Shown: piece by piece, positions 16,722 to 26,329 of the stretch
Layout of the letters: every line of letters starts with the position of its first letter
Position numbering within the stretch: the stretch's first letter is position 1
Origin: Pseudomonadota bacterium
Lineage (GTDB): Bacteria; Pseudomonadota; Gammaproteobacteria; Burkholderiales; Burkholderiaceae_C
Direction: 5' to 3'
Assembly: GCA_029780695.1 (NCBI GenBank)
Contig: JAKOYD010000137.1
Location: 1 to 48,684 of the forward strand
DNA: 48,684 bases
Notes under the pieces: generated by a model
What the model saw: the letters and a program-made list of their open reading frames with translations, nothing else
What the model was told of the DNA's origin: nothing
The model's database searches: none
Made by a program: the position numbers and the translations under genes

Positions 16722-18680
16722 ATGTCTAACGCCGCGCTGGGCATGACCATGCTGGGCCTCATCGTGGTGGTGATCATGATGGGTTTTCCCACCGCCTTCA
16801 CGCTGATGGGGTTGGGCATGATGTTCGGCTTCGCGGCGTTTTACGACCCCTCGCAGCCCTGGCTGGACAACAAGATTTTCGACTTGATGGTGCAACGCGC
16901 GTTCGGCGCCATGAACAACGACACCTTGCTGTCCATTCCCCTGTTCGTGCTGATGGGCTACGTGATGGAACGCGGCGCGCTGGTGGACAAGATGTTCCAG
17001 TCGGTCCAGCTGGCTTTTCGCCGCCTGCCCGGCTCGCTGGCCGTCACCACGCTGGTCATCTGCACGTTCTGGGGCATCGCCAGCGGTCTGGTGGGCGCGG
17101 TGGTGGTGCTGATGGGCGTGATCGCCATGCGGCCCATGCTGAACGCCGGTTACGACACGCGCCTGGCCGCTGGCGTGATCACCGCGGGCGGCACGCTGGG
17201 CATTCTGATTCCACCGTCGGTGATGATCATCGTCTACGCCGCGGTGGCCGGCCAGTCGGTGGTGAAGCTCTATGCGGCGGCCATGTTTCCGGGCTTTTTC
17301 CTGGCTTTCCTGTATTTGGTCTACGTCATCGGCTGGGCGGTGCTCAACCCGAAAGTGGCGCCCAGGTTGCCGATGGAACAGATGAAGGCCCCCATTTCCG
17401 CGCGGGTGGCCCACCTGGCGGCGCAGTATTCGCCGCGCATGCTGCCAGCGCTGCTGGCGGCGGTGTTTTCGCCGGCCAAGGCGACGGCATTTTCCGCGGC
17501 GCCCCAGCGCATCACCTGGGCTTGGCTGGTGCGCGCGCTGGTGCGCGCCCTGACGCCGGTCATGGTGGCCGCCGCCACGCTGGGCGCGGCCTGGTGGTAT
17601 GTGACCATCTATTCACAAAAGACGGACAACGATGGCGCCCCCGTTGCCGTCAGTGCGTCGGCGCCCGCGGCCCCATCGGCCGCGCTGGGCGGCCTGCAGG
17701 AGCCCCCTGCCAGCGGCGAGGCCAGCACGGCCACGCCAGCCCCGGCCGGGGGCTTGCAGGAACCGCCGGATAGCGATCCGCCCAAGGCCGCAAACGGCGA
17801 TCTTCAAGCGCCACCCGGCGCGGATGACGAGCAGAAAAAGCCTGGCAGCGCGGCCGATGAACCGCTGCGGCAGATGGGCGCGGGTGAAGCATCCAACGCA
17901 CCCAAGCCCGCCGCCGTGCCCGACGGTTTTTACGCCGGCTTTGCCGTCACCTGCGCCTTCGTGCTGGCGCTGCTGGCCTGGTATTACTGGCGGTTCGACG
18001 CCGAGCAATACGAAATCCTGGACATGCTGGTGACGTCGGTCATGCCACTGGCCATCCTCACCTTCGTGGTGCTGGGGGTCATTCTGTTCGGCATCACCAC
18101 GGCCACCGAGTCGGCCGCGGTGGGCGCGGCAGGCGCCTTGCTCATGGCCTGGCGCTCGGGCTCGTTCAACTTCGAGCGGTTGAAGGAGTCGGTGTTTCTG
18201 ACCGCCAAGACCACCGCCATGGTGTGTTGGCTGTTCGTTGGCTCGGCGCTGTTTTCCGCCGTGTTCGCCATCCTCGGCGGGCAAAGCCTGGTGGAACAGT
18301 GGGTGCTGGGCATGAACCTCACGCCGATCCAGTTCATGCTGCTGTCGCAAGCCATCATCTTCGTGCTGGGTTGGCCGCTGGAGTGGACGGAGATCATCGT
18401 CATCTTCGTGCCCATCTTCCTGCCGCTGTTGCAGCATTTCAATATCGATCCGATGCTCTGGGGCGTGCTGGTGTTCGTCAACCTGCAAGCGGCCTTCCTG
18501 TCGCCCCCCGTGGCCATGTCAGCTTTCTATCTGAAGGGCGTGTCGCCGCCCCACGTCACCATCAACCAGATTTTCGCCGGCATGATGCCGTACATGCTGA
18601 TCGTCATTCTGTGCATGGTGTTGATGTACCTCTGGCCCAGCCTGACCTTGTGGCTGCCCAACTATCTTTATGGCGGCTGA
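16722..18680 (+). CDS. dctM: TRAP transporter large permease subunit with internal insertion
   Basis: The main channel subunit (DctM). At 652 residues it is about 200 longer than the usual 425-450. The first half (AALGMTMLGLIVVVIMMGFPTAF, then GTLGILIPPSVMIIVYA) and the last part (FGITTATESAAVGAAGALL to LWLPNYLYGG) are standard. Between them, from about residue 215 to 425, lies extra sequence: an amphipathic stretch, a hydrophobic helix (MVAAATLGAAWWYVTIY), a low-complexity linker at residues 303-400 with repeated GLQEPP/DLQAPP units, and another helix (GFYAGFAVTCAFVLALLAWYY). The frame is intact. GGGAG precedes the ATG. Confidence 0.93.
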   Translation: MSNAALGMTMLGLIVVVIMMGFPTAFTLMGLGMMFGFAAFYDPSQPWLDNKIFDLMVQRAFGAMNNDTLLSIPLFVLMGYVMERGALVDKMFQSVQLAFRRLPGSLAVTTLVICTFWGIASGLVGAVVVLMGVIAMRPMLNAGYDTRLAAGVITAGGTLGILIPPSVMIIVYAAVAGQSVVKLYAAAMFPGFFLAFLYLVYVIGWAVLNPKVAPRLPMEQMKAPISARVAHLAAQYSPRMLPALLAAVFSPAKATAFSAAPQRITWAWLVRALVRALTPVMVAAATLGAAWWYVTIYSQKTDNDGAPVAVSASAPAAPSAALGGLQEPPASGEASTATPAPAGGLQEPPDSDPPKAANGDLQAPPGADDEQKKPGSAADEPLRQMGAGEASNAPKPAAVPDGFYAGFAVTCAFVLALLAWYYWRFDAEQYEILDMLVTSVMPLAILTFVVLGVILFGITTATESAAVGAAGALLMAWRSGSFNFERLKESVFLTAKTTAMVCWLFVGSALFSAVFAILGGQSLVEQWVLGMNLTPIQFMLLSQAIIFVLGWPLEWTEIIVIFVPIFLPLLQHFNIDPMLWGVLVFVNLQAAFLSPPVAMSAFYLKGVSPPHVTINQIFAGMMPYMLIVILCMVLMYLWPSLTLWLPNYLYGG

Positions 18681-18771
18681 GATGACGAACCGGCCCCGTG
18701 GCGATTCGAGCCGGCGCGCGCATGGCCGGCGCAAGCGACCATACAGGCTGGGCTGGCAACGGCCTGCATTG

Positions 18772-18798
18772 CATAATATGACGTTTACGTAAACGTCA
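18772..18798. promoter_or_regulatory. perfect palindromic operator before ppk2
   Basis: TGACGTTTACGTAAACGTCA (18779-18798) is a perfect 20-base palindrome. It follows directly on a possible -10 box CATAAT (18772-18777) and lies 21 bases before the ppk2 start. The position over the transcription start suggests a repressor site. The core resembles operators reported for MerR-type LiuR regulators of branched-chain acyl catabolism, but that link is from memory and tentative. Confidence 0.7.
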
Positions 18799-18819
18799 AC
18801 TCACCCCCGGAGGCTCCGC

Positions 18820-19662
18820 ATGGCGAAAAAGACCGATGGCCTGGCCAAATCCGATCGCAAGCGCTGGCAAGTGCCGGTGGGCGGCAAAGGCTTCACGCTG
18901 AAGGATTGCGACCCCGGCGCCAAGCCGTTTTCAAGCGGCGACAAGGAGACCGACAAGTCGCGCGTGAGCGAGCTGGCCAACGAGATCGACGCGTTGCAGG
19001 ACGTCTTCTGGGCCGACCGGCGCTTCAAGCTGCTGGTGCTGCTGCAGGGCACCGACACCGCCGGCAAGGACGGCACCATTCGCGCCGTGTTCAAGGAAAC
19101 CAGCCCCCTGGGCGTGCGCGCCGTGGGCTGGAAGGCGCCCACCGAGGTCGAGCGCAGCTACGACTTTTTATGGCGCATCCACGCCCAGATGCCGCACGCG
19201 GGCGAATTCATGATCCACAACCGCAGCCACTACGAAGACGTGCTGGTGCCGGTGGTCGAACAATGGATCGACGGCAGCACCACCGAGCAGCGCTACCGCC
19301 AGATCAACGACTTCGAGCGCATGCTGACCGAGACGGGCACGGTCATACTGAAGTTCATGCTGCACATCAGCGAGGACGAACAGCGCCAACGCCTGCAAGA
19401 GCGCGTGGACGACCCGACCAAGCACTGGAAATTCAGCATGGGCGACCTGGACACGCGCAAGCAGTGGCCGCGCTACCAGAAGGCCTATGACAACCTGCTG
19501 CGCGCCACGTCCACCGAATGGGCACCGTGGGTGGTGGTGCCGGCCGACAGCAAGACGCACCGCAACCTGATGATCGCCACGCTGGTGCGCGACAAGCTGA
19601 AGGCGCTCCAGCTGCGCTATCCACCCGACAACCCCCAGCTCAAGGGGCTCATCGTCAAATAG
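18820..19662 (+). CDS. ppk2: polyphosphate kinase 2 family protein
   Basis: A 280-residue PPK2 enzyme, which transfers phosphate between polyphosphate and nucleoside mono- or diphosphates in the cytoplasm. Walker A is [14 protein letters not shown] (residues 74-87). The conserved [14 protein letters not shown] (130-143) and the lid arginines in [22 protein letters not shown] also fit. A single PPK2 domain of this type (NRSHYED) matches the polyphosphate:nucleotide phosphotransferase subgroup. GGAGG lies 8 bases before the ATG. A perfect palindrome overlaps the promoter. icmF follows after 55 bases in the same direction. Confidence 0.95.
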   Translation: MAKKTDGLAKSDRKRWQVPVGGKGFTLKDCDPGAKPFSSGDKETDKSRVSELANEIDALQDVFWADRRFKLLVLLQGTDTAGKDGTIRAVFKETSPLGVRAVGWKAPTEVERSYDFLWRIHAQMPHAGEFMIHNRSHYEDVLVPVVEQWIDGSTTEQRYRQINDFERMLTETGTVILKFMLHISEDEQRQRLQERVDDPTKHWKFSMGDLDTRKQWPRYQKAYDNLLRATSTEWAPWVVVPADSKTHRNLMIATLVRDKLKALQLRYPPDNPQLKGLIVK

Positions 19663-19690
19663 GCCGCCACCGCCCGCCCATTCTGCGTCG

Positions 19691-19709
19691 TTAGCTATCA
19701 AATCAATAG
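19691..19709. repeat. TAGCTATCAAATCAATAGG mini-repeat before icmF
   Basis: An A/T-rich mini-repeat of the dispersed AGCTAT family. Its 3' end merges with AGGAGA, so it supplies or adjoins the ribosome binding site of icmF. Confidence 0.6.
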
Positions 19710-19717
19710 GAGACACC

Positions 19718-22700
19718 ATGTCCGAACTGTCCGCCGAATTCAAGGCCCTCGCCGAATACCGCCCCACCCACAAGGTGCGCTTCGTCACCGCCGCGTCGCT
19801 GTTCGACGGGCACGACGCGGCCATCAACATCATGCGGCGCATCCTGCAGGGCATGGGCGCCGAGGTCATTCACCTGGGCCACAACCGCAGCGTTGACGAG
19901 GTGGTGACCGCCGCGCTGCAGGAAGACGCGCAGGGCATCGCCGTCAGCAGCTACCAGGGCGGCCACGTCGAATACTTCAAGTACATGGTCGATCTGCTGA
20001 GGCAGCGCGGCGGCGGCCACATCCAGGTGTTCGGCGGCGGCGGCGGCGTGATCGTGCCGCGCGAAATCAAGGAGCTGCACGACTACGGCGTGGGCCGCAT
20101 CTACAGCCCCGAAGACGGCCAGCGCATGGGCCTGCAAGGCATGATCGGCGAAATGGTGATGCGCGCCGACAAGGACCTGTCGGGCTATGCACCCACGCGG
20201 CTCGACGCCATTCAGGGCCATGGCGAAGCGGCCTGGCGCGCGCTGGCGCAACTCATCACCGCGCTGGAAAACGGCCAGGCCGACGCCGCGCTGGTGCAGT
20301 CCATCCAGGCCGCGGCCGCCACCCGCAAGACCCCGGTGCTGGGCATCACCGGCACCGGCGGCGCCGGCAAGTCGAGTCTGACGGACGAGCTGATCCGCCG
20401 CCTGCGGCTCGACCAGGACGACAGCCTGCGCGTGGCCGTCATCAGCATCGACCCGAGCCGCCGCAAGTCGGGCGGCGCGCTGCTGGGCGACCGCATCCGC
20501 ATGAACGCCATCGGGCCGTGGACTCAACCCACCGTTCGCCCTGAGCCTGTCGAAGGGCAGGCCAAGGCTTCGACAAGCGCAAGCCCCGCGGATTCCGGAC
20601 AGCGCGTGTACATGCGCTCGCTCGCCACGCGCGACACCGGCAGCGAAATCAGCGCCGCGCTGCCCGACGTCATCGCCGCTTGCAAGGCAGCGGGATTCGA
20701 CCTGGTGATCGTCGAAACCTCCGGCATCGGCCAGGGCGACGCCGCCATCGTGCCTTTCGTCGACGTGCCCATGTACGTGATGACGCCCGAATACGGCGCC
20801 GCCAGCCAGCTTGAAAAAATCGACATGCTGGACTTTGCCGAATTCATCGCCATCAACAAGTTCGACCGCAAGGGCGCGCAAGACGCGCTGCGCGACGTGG
20901 CCAAGCAGGTGCAGCGCAACCGCGAAGCCTTTACCCAGCGGCCCGACGAAATGCCCGTGTTCGGCACCCAGGCCGCGCGCTTCAACGACGACGGCGTGAC
21001 CGCGCTGTACCAGGCACTGAAAGCGCGGCTGGGCGAACTGGGCCTGCCGCTGAAGGACGGGCGCCTGCCCGCCGTGCACACGCGCCACAGCACCAACCAG
21101 ACGCCCATCGTGCCGCCGGCGCGCACGCGCTATCTGGCCGAAATTTCGGACACCGTGCGTGGCTACAAGCAGCGCGTGCGCGCGCAGGCGCGGCTGGTGC
21201 GCGAAGTGCAGCAACTGCGCGAATCGGCGCGCATGCTGACCGAAAACGACCCCGCCAAGACAGGCGACCACGGCGCGCGCGCCACGGTGCTGAAGCTGGC
21301 CGACGAACGCGCCGCGCGCCTGGACCGCGACGCGGCCAAGCTGATCGAGCAGTGGCCGGCCATGCAAAAGGCGTATGCCGGCGACGAATACGTGGTGAAA
21401 ATCCGCGACAAGGAAATCCGCACCGCGCTCACCACCCGGTCGCTCAGCGGCACGACGATCCGCAAGGTCGTGCTGCCGCAATTCGAGGACCACGGCGAAA
21501 TCGTCAAATGGCTGATGCTGGACAACGTGCCCGGCAGCTACCCCTACACCGCCGGCACCTTCGCCTTCAAGCGCGAGGGCGAAGACCCCACGCGCATGTT
21601 CGCGGGCGAGGGCGACGCCTTCCGCACCAATCGCCGCTTCAAGCTGGTCAGCGAGGGCATGCCCGCAAAGCGGCTGTCCACGGCCTTCGACTCGGTCACG
21701 CTGTACGGCAACGACCCCGATCCGCGGCCCGACATCTACGGCAAAGTGGGCAATTCGGGCGTCAGCATCGCCACGCTCGACGACCTGAAGGTGCTGTATT
21801 CAGGCTTCGATCTGTGCAACCCCACCACCAGCGTCAGCATGACGATCAACGGCCCGGCGCCGTCGATCCTGGCCATGTTCATGAACGCGGCTGTCGACCA
21901 GCAATTGGAAAAATTCAAGACCGACAACGGCCGCGATGCGACGGACACCGAAGCCGACAAGATCCGCGAATGGACGCTGGCCAACGTGCGCGGCACGGTG
22001 CAGGCCGACATTCTGAAAGAAGACCAGGGCCAGAACACCTGCATCTTCTCGACCGAATTCAGCCTGAAGGTGATGGGCGATATCGCCGAATACTTCGTGC
22101 ACCACAACGTGCGCAATTTCTACAGCGTGTCGATCAGCGGCTACCACATCGCCGAAGCGGGCGCCAACCCGATCAGCCAGCTGGCCTTCACGCTCAGCAA
22201 CGGTTTTACGCTGGTGGAAGCCTATCTGGCGCGCGGCATGCACATTGACGACTTCGCGCCCAACCTGAGCTACTTCTTCAGCAACGGCATGGACCCGGAA
22301 TACACCGTGATGGGTCGTGTGGCGCGCCGCATCTGGGCGGTGGCGATGAAGGAAAAATACGGCGCCAACGAGCGCTCGCAAAAACTCAAGTACCACATCC
22401 AGACCAGCGGCCGCAGCCTGCACGCGCAAGAGATCCAGTTCAACGACATCCGCACCACGTTGCAGGCGCTGATCGCCATCTACGACAACTGCAACAGCCT
22501 GCACACCAACGCCTTCGACGAGGCCATCACCACGCCCACCGAAGACAGCGTGCGCCGCGCGATGGCGATCCAGCTCATCATCAACCGCGAATGGGGCCTG
22601 GCCAAGAACGAGAACCCGAACCAGGGCGCGTTCGTGATCGAGGAGCTGACCGAGCTGGTCGAGGAAGCCGTGCTATCGGAATTCGAGCGCATCAGCGAGC

Positions 22701-23089
22701 GCGGCGGCGTGCTGGGCGCCATGGAAACGGGTTACCAGCGCAGCAAGATCCAGGAAGAGAGCATGCATTACGAGATGCTCAAGCACACCGGCGAATACCC
22801 CATCATCGGCGTCAACACCTTCCGCAACCCCAAGGGCGACGAGGCGCCGCAGGAGATCGAGCTGGCCCGTTCGACCGAGGACGAAAAGCAGTCGCAGCTC
22901 ACGCGCCTGAACGACTTTCACGCCCGCCACGCCGCCGAGGCACCCGCCATGCTGGCACGCCTGCAACAGGCCGTGATTGAGAACGGCAACGTGTTCGCGG
23001 TGTTGATGGACGCGGTGCGCGTGTGCTCGCTGGGGCAGATCACCCACGCGCTGTTCGAGGTGGGCGGCCAGTACCGGCGCAGCATGTGA
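19718..23089 (+). CDS. icmF: fused isobutyryl-CoA mutase (IcmF) with an in-frame repeat insertion
   Basis: A 1123-residue cobalamin-dependent mutase that interconverts isobutyryl-CoA and n-butyryl-CoA, or related branched acyl-CoAs. Residues 1-150 are the B12 domain (FDGHDAAIN with His32). Residues about 205-420 are the G-protein chaperone (GTGGAGKSS near 212-219, [29 protein letters not shown]). The rest is the substrate-binding mutase barrel ([41 protein letters not shown]). Residues about 268-295 are extra: they translate the repeat containing GCCTGTCGAAGGGC and read [15 protein letters not shown], just before [14 protein letters not shown]. Strong ribosome binding site (AGGAGA). The frame is unbroken. 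Confidence 0.95.
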   Translation: MSELSAEFKALAEYRPTHKVRFVTAASLFDGHDAAINIMRRILQGMGAEVIHLGHNRSVDEVVTAALQEDAQGIAVSSYQGGHVEYFKYMVDLLRQRGGGHIQVFGGGGGVIVPREIKELHDYGVGRIYSPEDGQRMGLQGMIGEMVMRADKDLSGYAPTRLDAIQGHGEAAWRALAQLITALENGQADAALVQSIQAAAATRKTPVLGITGTGGAGKSSLTDELIRRLRLDQDDSLRVAVISIDPSRRKSGGALLGDRIRMNAIGPWTQPTVRPEPVEGQAKASTSASPADSGQRVYMRSLATRDTGSEISAALPDVIAACKAAGFDLVIVETSGIGQGDAAIVPFVDVPMYVMTPEYGAASQLEKIDMLDFAEFIAINKFDRKGAQDALRDVAKQVQRNREAFTQRPDEMPVFGTQAARFNDDGVTALYQALKARLGELGLPLKDGRLPAVHTRHSTNQTPIVPPARTRYLAEISDTVRGYKQRVRAQARLVREVQQLRESARMLTENDPAKTGDHGARATVLKLADERAARLDRDAAKLIEQWPAMQKAYAGDEYVVKIRDKEIRTALTTRSLSGTTIRKVVLPQFEDHGEIVKWLMLDNVPGSYPYTAGTFAFKREGEDPTRMFAGEGDAFRTNRRFKLVSEGMPAKRLSTAFDSVTLYGNDPDPRPDIYGKVGNSGVSIATLDDLKVLYSGFDLCNPTTSVSMTINGPAPSILAMFMNAAVDQQLEKFKTDNGRDATDTEADKIREWTLANVRGTVQADILKEDQGQNTCIFSTEFSLKVMGDIAEYFVHHNVRNFYSVSISGYHIAEAGANPISQLAFTLSNGFTLVEAYLARGMHIDDFAPNLSYFFSNGMDPEYTVMGRVARRIWAVAMKEKYGANERSQKLKYHIQTSGRSLHAQEIQFNDIRTTLQALIAIYDNCNSLHTNAFDEAITTPTEDSVRRAMAIQLIINREWGLAKNENPNQGAFVIEELTELVEEAVLSEFERISERGGVLGAMETGYQRSKIQEESMHYEMLKHTGEYPIIGVNTFRNPKGDEAPQEIELARSTEDEKQSQLTRLNDFHARHAAEAPAMLARLQQAVIENGNVFAVLMDAVRVCSLGQITHALFEVGGQYRRSM
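20533..20590. repeat. TGTCGAAG/CTTCGACA repeat inside icmF
   Basis: Inverted arms TGTCGAAG (20548-20555) and CTTCGACA (20568-20575) within TTCGCCCTGAGCCTGTCGAA. This is the repeat type often seen between genes in Xanthomonas, Sphingomonas and Burkholderiales genomes. Here it is translated in frame as part of IcmF. Confidence 0.85.
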
Positions 23090-23104
23090 GCGCGGCGGCG
23101 CTCA
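23087..23104. terminator. hairpin formed by two convergent stop codons
   Basis: TGAGCGC-GGCG-GCGCTCA. The first TGA is the icmF stop. The final TCA is the stop of the minus-strand YbaN-like gene. It has no T-run, so it may only aid termination or limit read-through. Confidence 0.5.
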
Positions 23105-23524
23105 GGCGTCGGGGCGCAGCCACAACCATACGGCGACAGCCAGCATGGTGGCCGGCACGGCGACGCGCAGCCACAGCGGGATGGCGCTGAAAAACTGCAT
23201 GCCGATGCCGCTGCACGCCATCATCAGCGTGCTGACCCATTTGGCGCGGCGTGGCACGGCGCCGCGCTCGCGCCATTGCACGATGGGCGGGCCGAACAGG
23301 CGATGTTCAAGCAACCAGATTTCGAATGCCGGCCAACCCTTGCTGGCTGCCCAGGCGGCCACGATGAGAAACGGCACCGTCGGCATCACCGGCAACACCA
23401 CGCCAAGCAACCCCAGCCCCATGGCCAGCACGGCCACGCCGCGCCACACCAGCATGGCCAGCCGGCGCCGCAGCACCACACGCTCCGGCGCGGGCACGTC
23501 GATGTGCTCAGGGTGATGGGTCAA
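23102..23524 (-). CDS. YbaN family (DUF454) inner membrane protein
   Basis: A 140-residue protein with the DUF454 pattern: VAVLAMGLGLLGVVLPVMPTVPFLIVAAWAASKGWPAFEIWLLEHRLFGPPIVQWRERGAVPRRAKW, then two C-terminal hydrophobic helices. This gives about four membrane segments in total. The function is unknown; E. coli YbaN is the reference. It converges on icmF with only 12 bases between the stops. Confidence 0.92.
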   Translation of the reverse strand: MTHHPEHIDVPAPERVVLRRRLAMLVWRGVAVLAMGLGLLGVVLPVMPTVPFLIVAAWAASKGWPAFEIWLLEHRLFGPPIVQWRERGAVPRRAKWVSTLMMACSGIGMQFFSAIPLWLRVAVPATMLAVAVWLWLRPDA

Positions 23525-23679
23525 ATTCGCTCCCGACGCTCTTTCAGATTGCGTATGCAGCTACACAATTAGTAGCAAAGCCGCTCCCTTGCAAATCATA
23601 CCGTCGCACCCGCCGCGGCCCGTAGGACTTGAAGCCAATCCTGCGCCAGCCAGCGACCGCGCGCGGTGACAATGCGGCG

Positions 23680-24636
23680 ATGTCCATTTCATCCGCACCC
23701 GCAAGCTGGCGCCAGCAGGTTCTGCTGCACTGGCGCATGACTCGTCCGGCCTTTCTGACCATCACCCTCACGGCCTGCCTGCTGGGCATTGCCAGCGCGG
23801 CGTCGTGCGGCTGCGGGCTGGACGTGCCGGCGGCCATGGCCACGGTGCTGCTGGCCTGCGTGGCGCACGCCGGTGCCAACGTGCTCAACGACTACCACGA
23901 CTCGCGCAACGGCGCCGATGCCGCCAACGAGGGCCGCTTGCACCCCTTCACCGGCGGCGCGCGGCTGATCCAGCAGGGCGTGGTGAGCGAGCCGCACACC
24001 GGCCGCTGGGCGGCGGTGCTGTTGTTGGTGCTGGTGCCAACAGGCCTGTTGCTGGCGGCACGCGCGGGCGGCGGGCTGCTGATGATCGGCGCGGCGGGGC
24101 TGTTCGTCGCCTGGGCGTATTCAGCGCCACCGCTGAAGCTGATGTCGCGCGGGCTGGGCGAACTGGCCGTGGCCGCGGCCTGGTGGGGCGTGGTGGTGGG
24201 CGCCGACTACGTGCAGCGCCACCAGTTCTTCATCATTCCGGCGTCGCTGGGTTTCAGCCTGGCTTTGCTGGTGGCCTGCATCCTGCTCATCAACGGCGTG
24301 CCCGACGCGCCGGCCGATGCCCGCGTCGGCAAGCGCACGCTGGCCGTTCGTCTGGGCCCGCGCGGCACGGCGCTGTTGTACGCCTGGCTAGCGCTGCTGG
24401 CGCACGCCTGGCTGGCGCTGAGCGTGTGGCTGCTGATTCCACCCGCCGTGGCCTTGTGGGGGCTTTTGTCGCTGCCGCTGTCGCTGGCCGCCGCGGCGCT
24501 GCTGTGGCGCCACGCGGCCACGCCGGCGCGTCTGCGCCCGGCCATTGGCCTGACCATCGCCGCGGCCAACCTGCATGGGCTGGCGCTGGCGGCGGCGCTG
24601 GCGTGGCACGGCTGGCACATCAATGCTACGCTTTAG
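23680..24636 (+). CDS. UbiA family prenyltransferase (MenA-like)
   Basis: A 318-residue polytopic membrane protein with about eight or nine helices. The first Asp-rich motif is NVLNDYHDSRNGAD. The second is the weaker NGVPDAPADARVGKRTLAVRLG. Both are the Mg-prenyl-diphosphate sites of UbiA enzymes, and the spacing and GKRTLAVRLG resemble the MenA/1,4-dihydroxy-2-naphthoate prenyltransferase branch. No menaquinone genes are nearby, so the acceptor is open. The ATG at 23680 is chosen. An in-frame upstream start at 23629 would add 17 residues without hydrophobic character. Confidence 0.85.
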   Translation: MSISSAPASWRQQVLLHWRMTRPAFLTITLTACLLGIASAASCGCGLDVPAAMATVLLACVAHAGANVLNDYHDSRNGADAANEGRLHPFTGGARLIQQGVVSEPHTGRWAAVLLLVLVPTGLLLAARAGGGLLMIGAAGLFVAWAYSAPPLKLMSRGLGELAVAAAWWGVVVGADYVQRHQFFIIPASLGFSLALLVACILLINGVPDAPADARVGKRTLAVRLGPRGTALLYAWLALLAHAWLALSVWLLIPPAVALWGLLSLPLSLAAAALLWRHAATPARLRPAIGLTIAAANLHGLALAAALAWHGWHINATL

Positions 24637-24658
24637 ATAGCTAACTGCGCTTTGATGG
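24630..24658. repeat. AGATAGCTAACTGCGCTTTG mini-repeat
   Basis: A degenerate member of the dispersed AGCTA/GCGCTT family at the 3' end of the prenyltransferase gene. Confidence 0.5.
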
Positions 24659-24771
24659 CGGGCGGCCAGGCGGCAACGACCCTGTCAGCCGCGCGGCTTC
24701 ATGCGGCGCGCCATCACCGCATCAGCCATGGCGCGCCCGCTGTCACGCGGGCATGGCGCGCCGCATGGACA

Positions 24772-26268
24772 ATGGCCGACATGATCTCGTTGCCCGCCTT
24801 CGTGCCCCCCGCGCCTTTCACCCACGCCGACGCCGCGCTGGCCCAGGTGCGCCACATTTACGACGCCGGCTGCGCGCACCTGCGCCAGGCGCTGGCCGCC
24901 TACATCGCCGGCCCGGCCGACCCCGATGGTCCGTTGACGCGCGTGCGCGCCTTCTACCCCTTCGTGCGCCTGCGCGTGCCGCACGGCCGCCACCCCGACA
25001 CGCGGCTGGCCTACGGCTTTGTCTCGCACCCTGGGCATTACGAAACCACGTTGACGGCGCCCGATCTGTTTGCCGACTATTACGCGGAGCAGTTCCGCCT
25101 GCTGCTGGCCAACCACGGCGCCACGCTGGAAGTGGGCACCAGCAGCAAGCCGATTCCGCTGCCTTTTGCGCTGGCCGAGGACGAGCACTTCGAAGGGTCT
25201 TTGAGCATCGCGCAACGCCAGCGTCTGCCCGAGGTGTTCGACCTGCCCGATTTGACGGCGATGGACGACCGCATCGCCAACGGCACCCACGAGCCCCGGC
25301 CTGGCGAACCCGAGCCGCTGGCGCTGTTCACCGCGCCGCGCGTCGACTATTCGCTGCACCGCCTGCGCCACTACACCGGCACCTCGCCCGAGCACTTTCA
25401 GAACTTTGTGCTGTTCACCAACTACCAGTTCTACATCGACGAGTTCATCGCGCTCGGCCAACTGGAAATGCAGAACTCAGGCAGCGACTACAGCGCCTTC
25501 GTGCAGCCGGGCAACGTGCTCACGCGGCGCGCGGGGTCTGATTTGAACGATGAAGGCGGCACGCCGCCGCCACGCCTGCCGCAAATGCCCGCGTACCACC
25601 TGGTGCGGCCCGACCGCAGCGGCATCAGCTTCGTCAACATCGGCGTCGGCCCGGCCAACGCCAAGACCATCACCGACCACATCGCCGTGCTGCGCCCGCA
25701 CGCCTGGATCATGGTCGGCCACTGCGCCGGCCTGCGCGGCAGCCAGCAACTGGGCGACTACGTGCTGGCCCACGGCTATGTGCGCGAAGACCACGTGCTG
25801 GACGAAGACCTGCCGCTGTGGATCCCCGTGCCCGCGCTGGCCGAGGTGCAAATCGCCCTGCAGGATGCGGTGGCCGACGTGACCCAGTTGCGCGGCGCCG
25901 AGTTGAAGCGTGTGCTGCGCACCGGCACCGTGGCCACCACCGACAACCGCAACTGGGAACTGCTGGGCGCCGGCGCGCCGCAGCGCCGCTTCTCGCAATC
26001 GCGCGCCGTGGCGCTCGACATGGAAAGCGCCACCATTGCCGCCAACGGCTTCCGCTTTCGGGTGCCCTACGGCACGCTGCTGTGCGTGTCCGACAAGCCG
26101 CTGCACGGCGAGATCAAGCTGCCCGGCATGGCGAACCACTTCTACCGCGAGCGCGTCAACCAGCACCTGAAGATCGGCATCCGCGCCATCGAACGCCTGC
26201 GCGAAAACGGGCTGGACCGGCTGCACAGCCGCAAGCTGAGGAGCTTTGCGGAGGTGGCATTTCAGTGA
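24772..26268 (+). CDS. amn: AMP nucleosidase
   Basis: A 498-residue enzyme that cleaves AMP to adenine and ribose 5-phosphate. The N-terminal half carries the regulatory AMP nucleosidase domain (RVRAFYPFVRLRVP). The C-terminal half is the nucleoside phosphorylase-like catalytic domain with SGISFVNIGVGPANAKTITDH, MVGHCAGLRGSQQLGDYVLA and AVALDMESATIAANGFRFRVPYGTLLCVSDKPLHGE. The Met-Glu/Asp pair is typical of purine phosphorylase folds. The length is near E. coli Amn (484). I chose the ATG at 24772 (MADMISLPAF); 24781 is an alternative. The longer frame to 24652 is low-complexity and unlikely. Confidence 0.95.
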   Translation: MADMISLPAFVPPAPFTHADAALAQVRHIYDAGCAHLRQALAAYIAGPADPDGPLTRVRAFYPFVRLRVPHGRHPDTRLAYGFVSHPGHYETTLTAPDLFADYYAEQFRLLLANHGATLEVGTSSKPIPLPFALAEDEHFEGSLSIAQRQRLPEVFDLPDLTAMDDRIANGTHEPRPGEPEPLALFTAPRVDYSLHRLRHYTGTSPEHFQNFVLFTNYQFYIDEFIALGQLEMQNSGSDYSAFVQPGNVLTRRAGSDLNDEGGTPPPRLPQMPAYHLVRPDRSGISFVNIGVGPANAKTITDHIAVLRPHAWIMVGHCAGLRGSQQLGDYVLAHGYVREDHVLDEDLPLWIPVPALAEVQIALQDAVADVTQLRGAELKRVLRTGTVATTDNRNWELLGAGAPQRRFSQSRAVALDMESATIAANGFRFRVPYGTLLCVSDKPLHGEIKLPGMANHFYRERVNQHLKIGIRAIERLRENGLDRLHSRKLRSFAEVAFQ

Positions 26269-26291
26269 AGGACTACCCAGTTCCGCCGACG

Positions 26292-26323
26292 GTATTACAA
26301 TTCATTTTAAAGTAATACTTTAA
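26292..26323. promoter_or_regulatory. palindromic operator of the vapBC-type pair
   Basis: TTAAAGTA-A-TACTTTAA (26307-26323) is a perfect inverted repeat 7 bases before the antitoxin start. A second GTATTAC at 26292-26298 pairs with GTAATAC inside it. AbrB-type antitoxins usually repress their own promoters through such sites. Confidence 0.75.
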
Positions 26324-26329
26324 ATCCAC

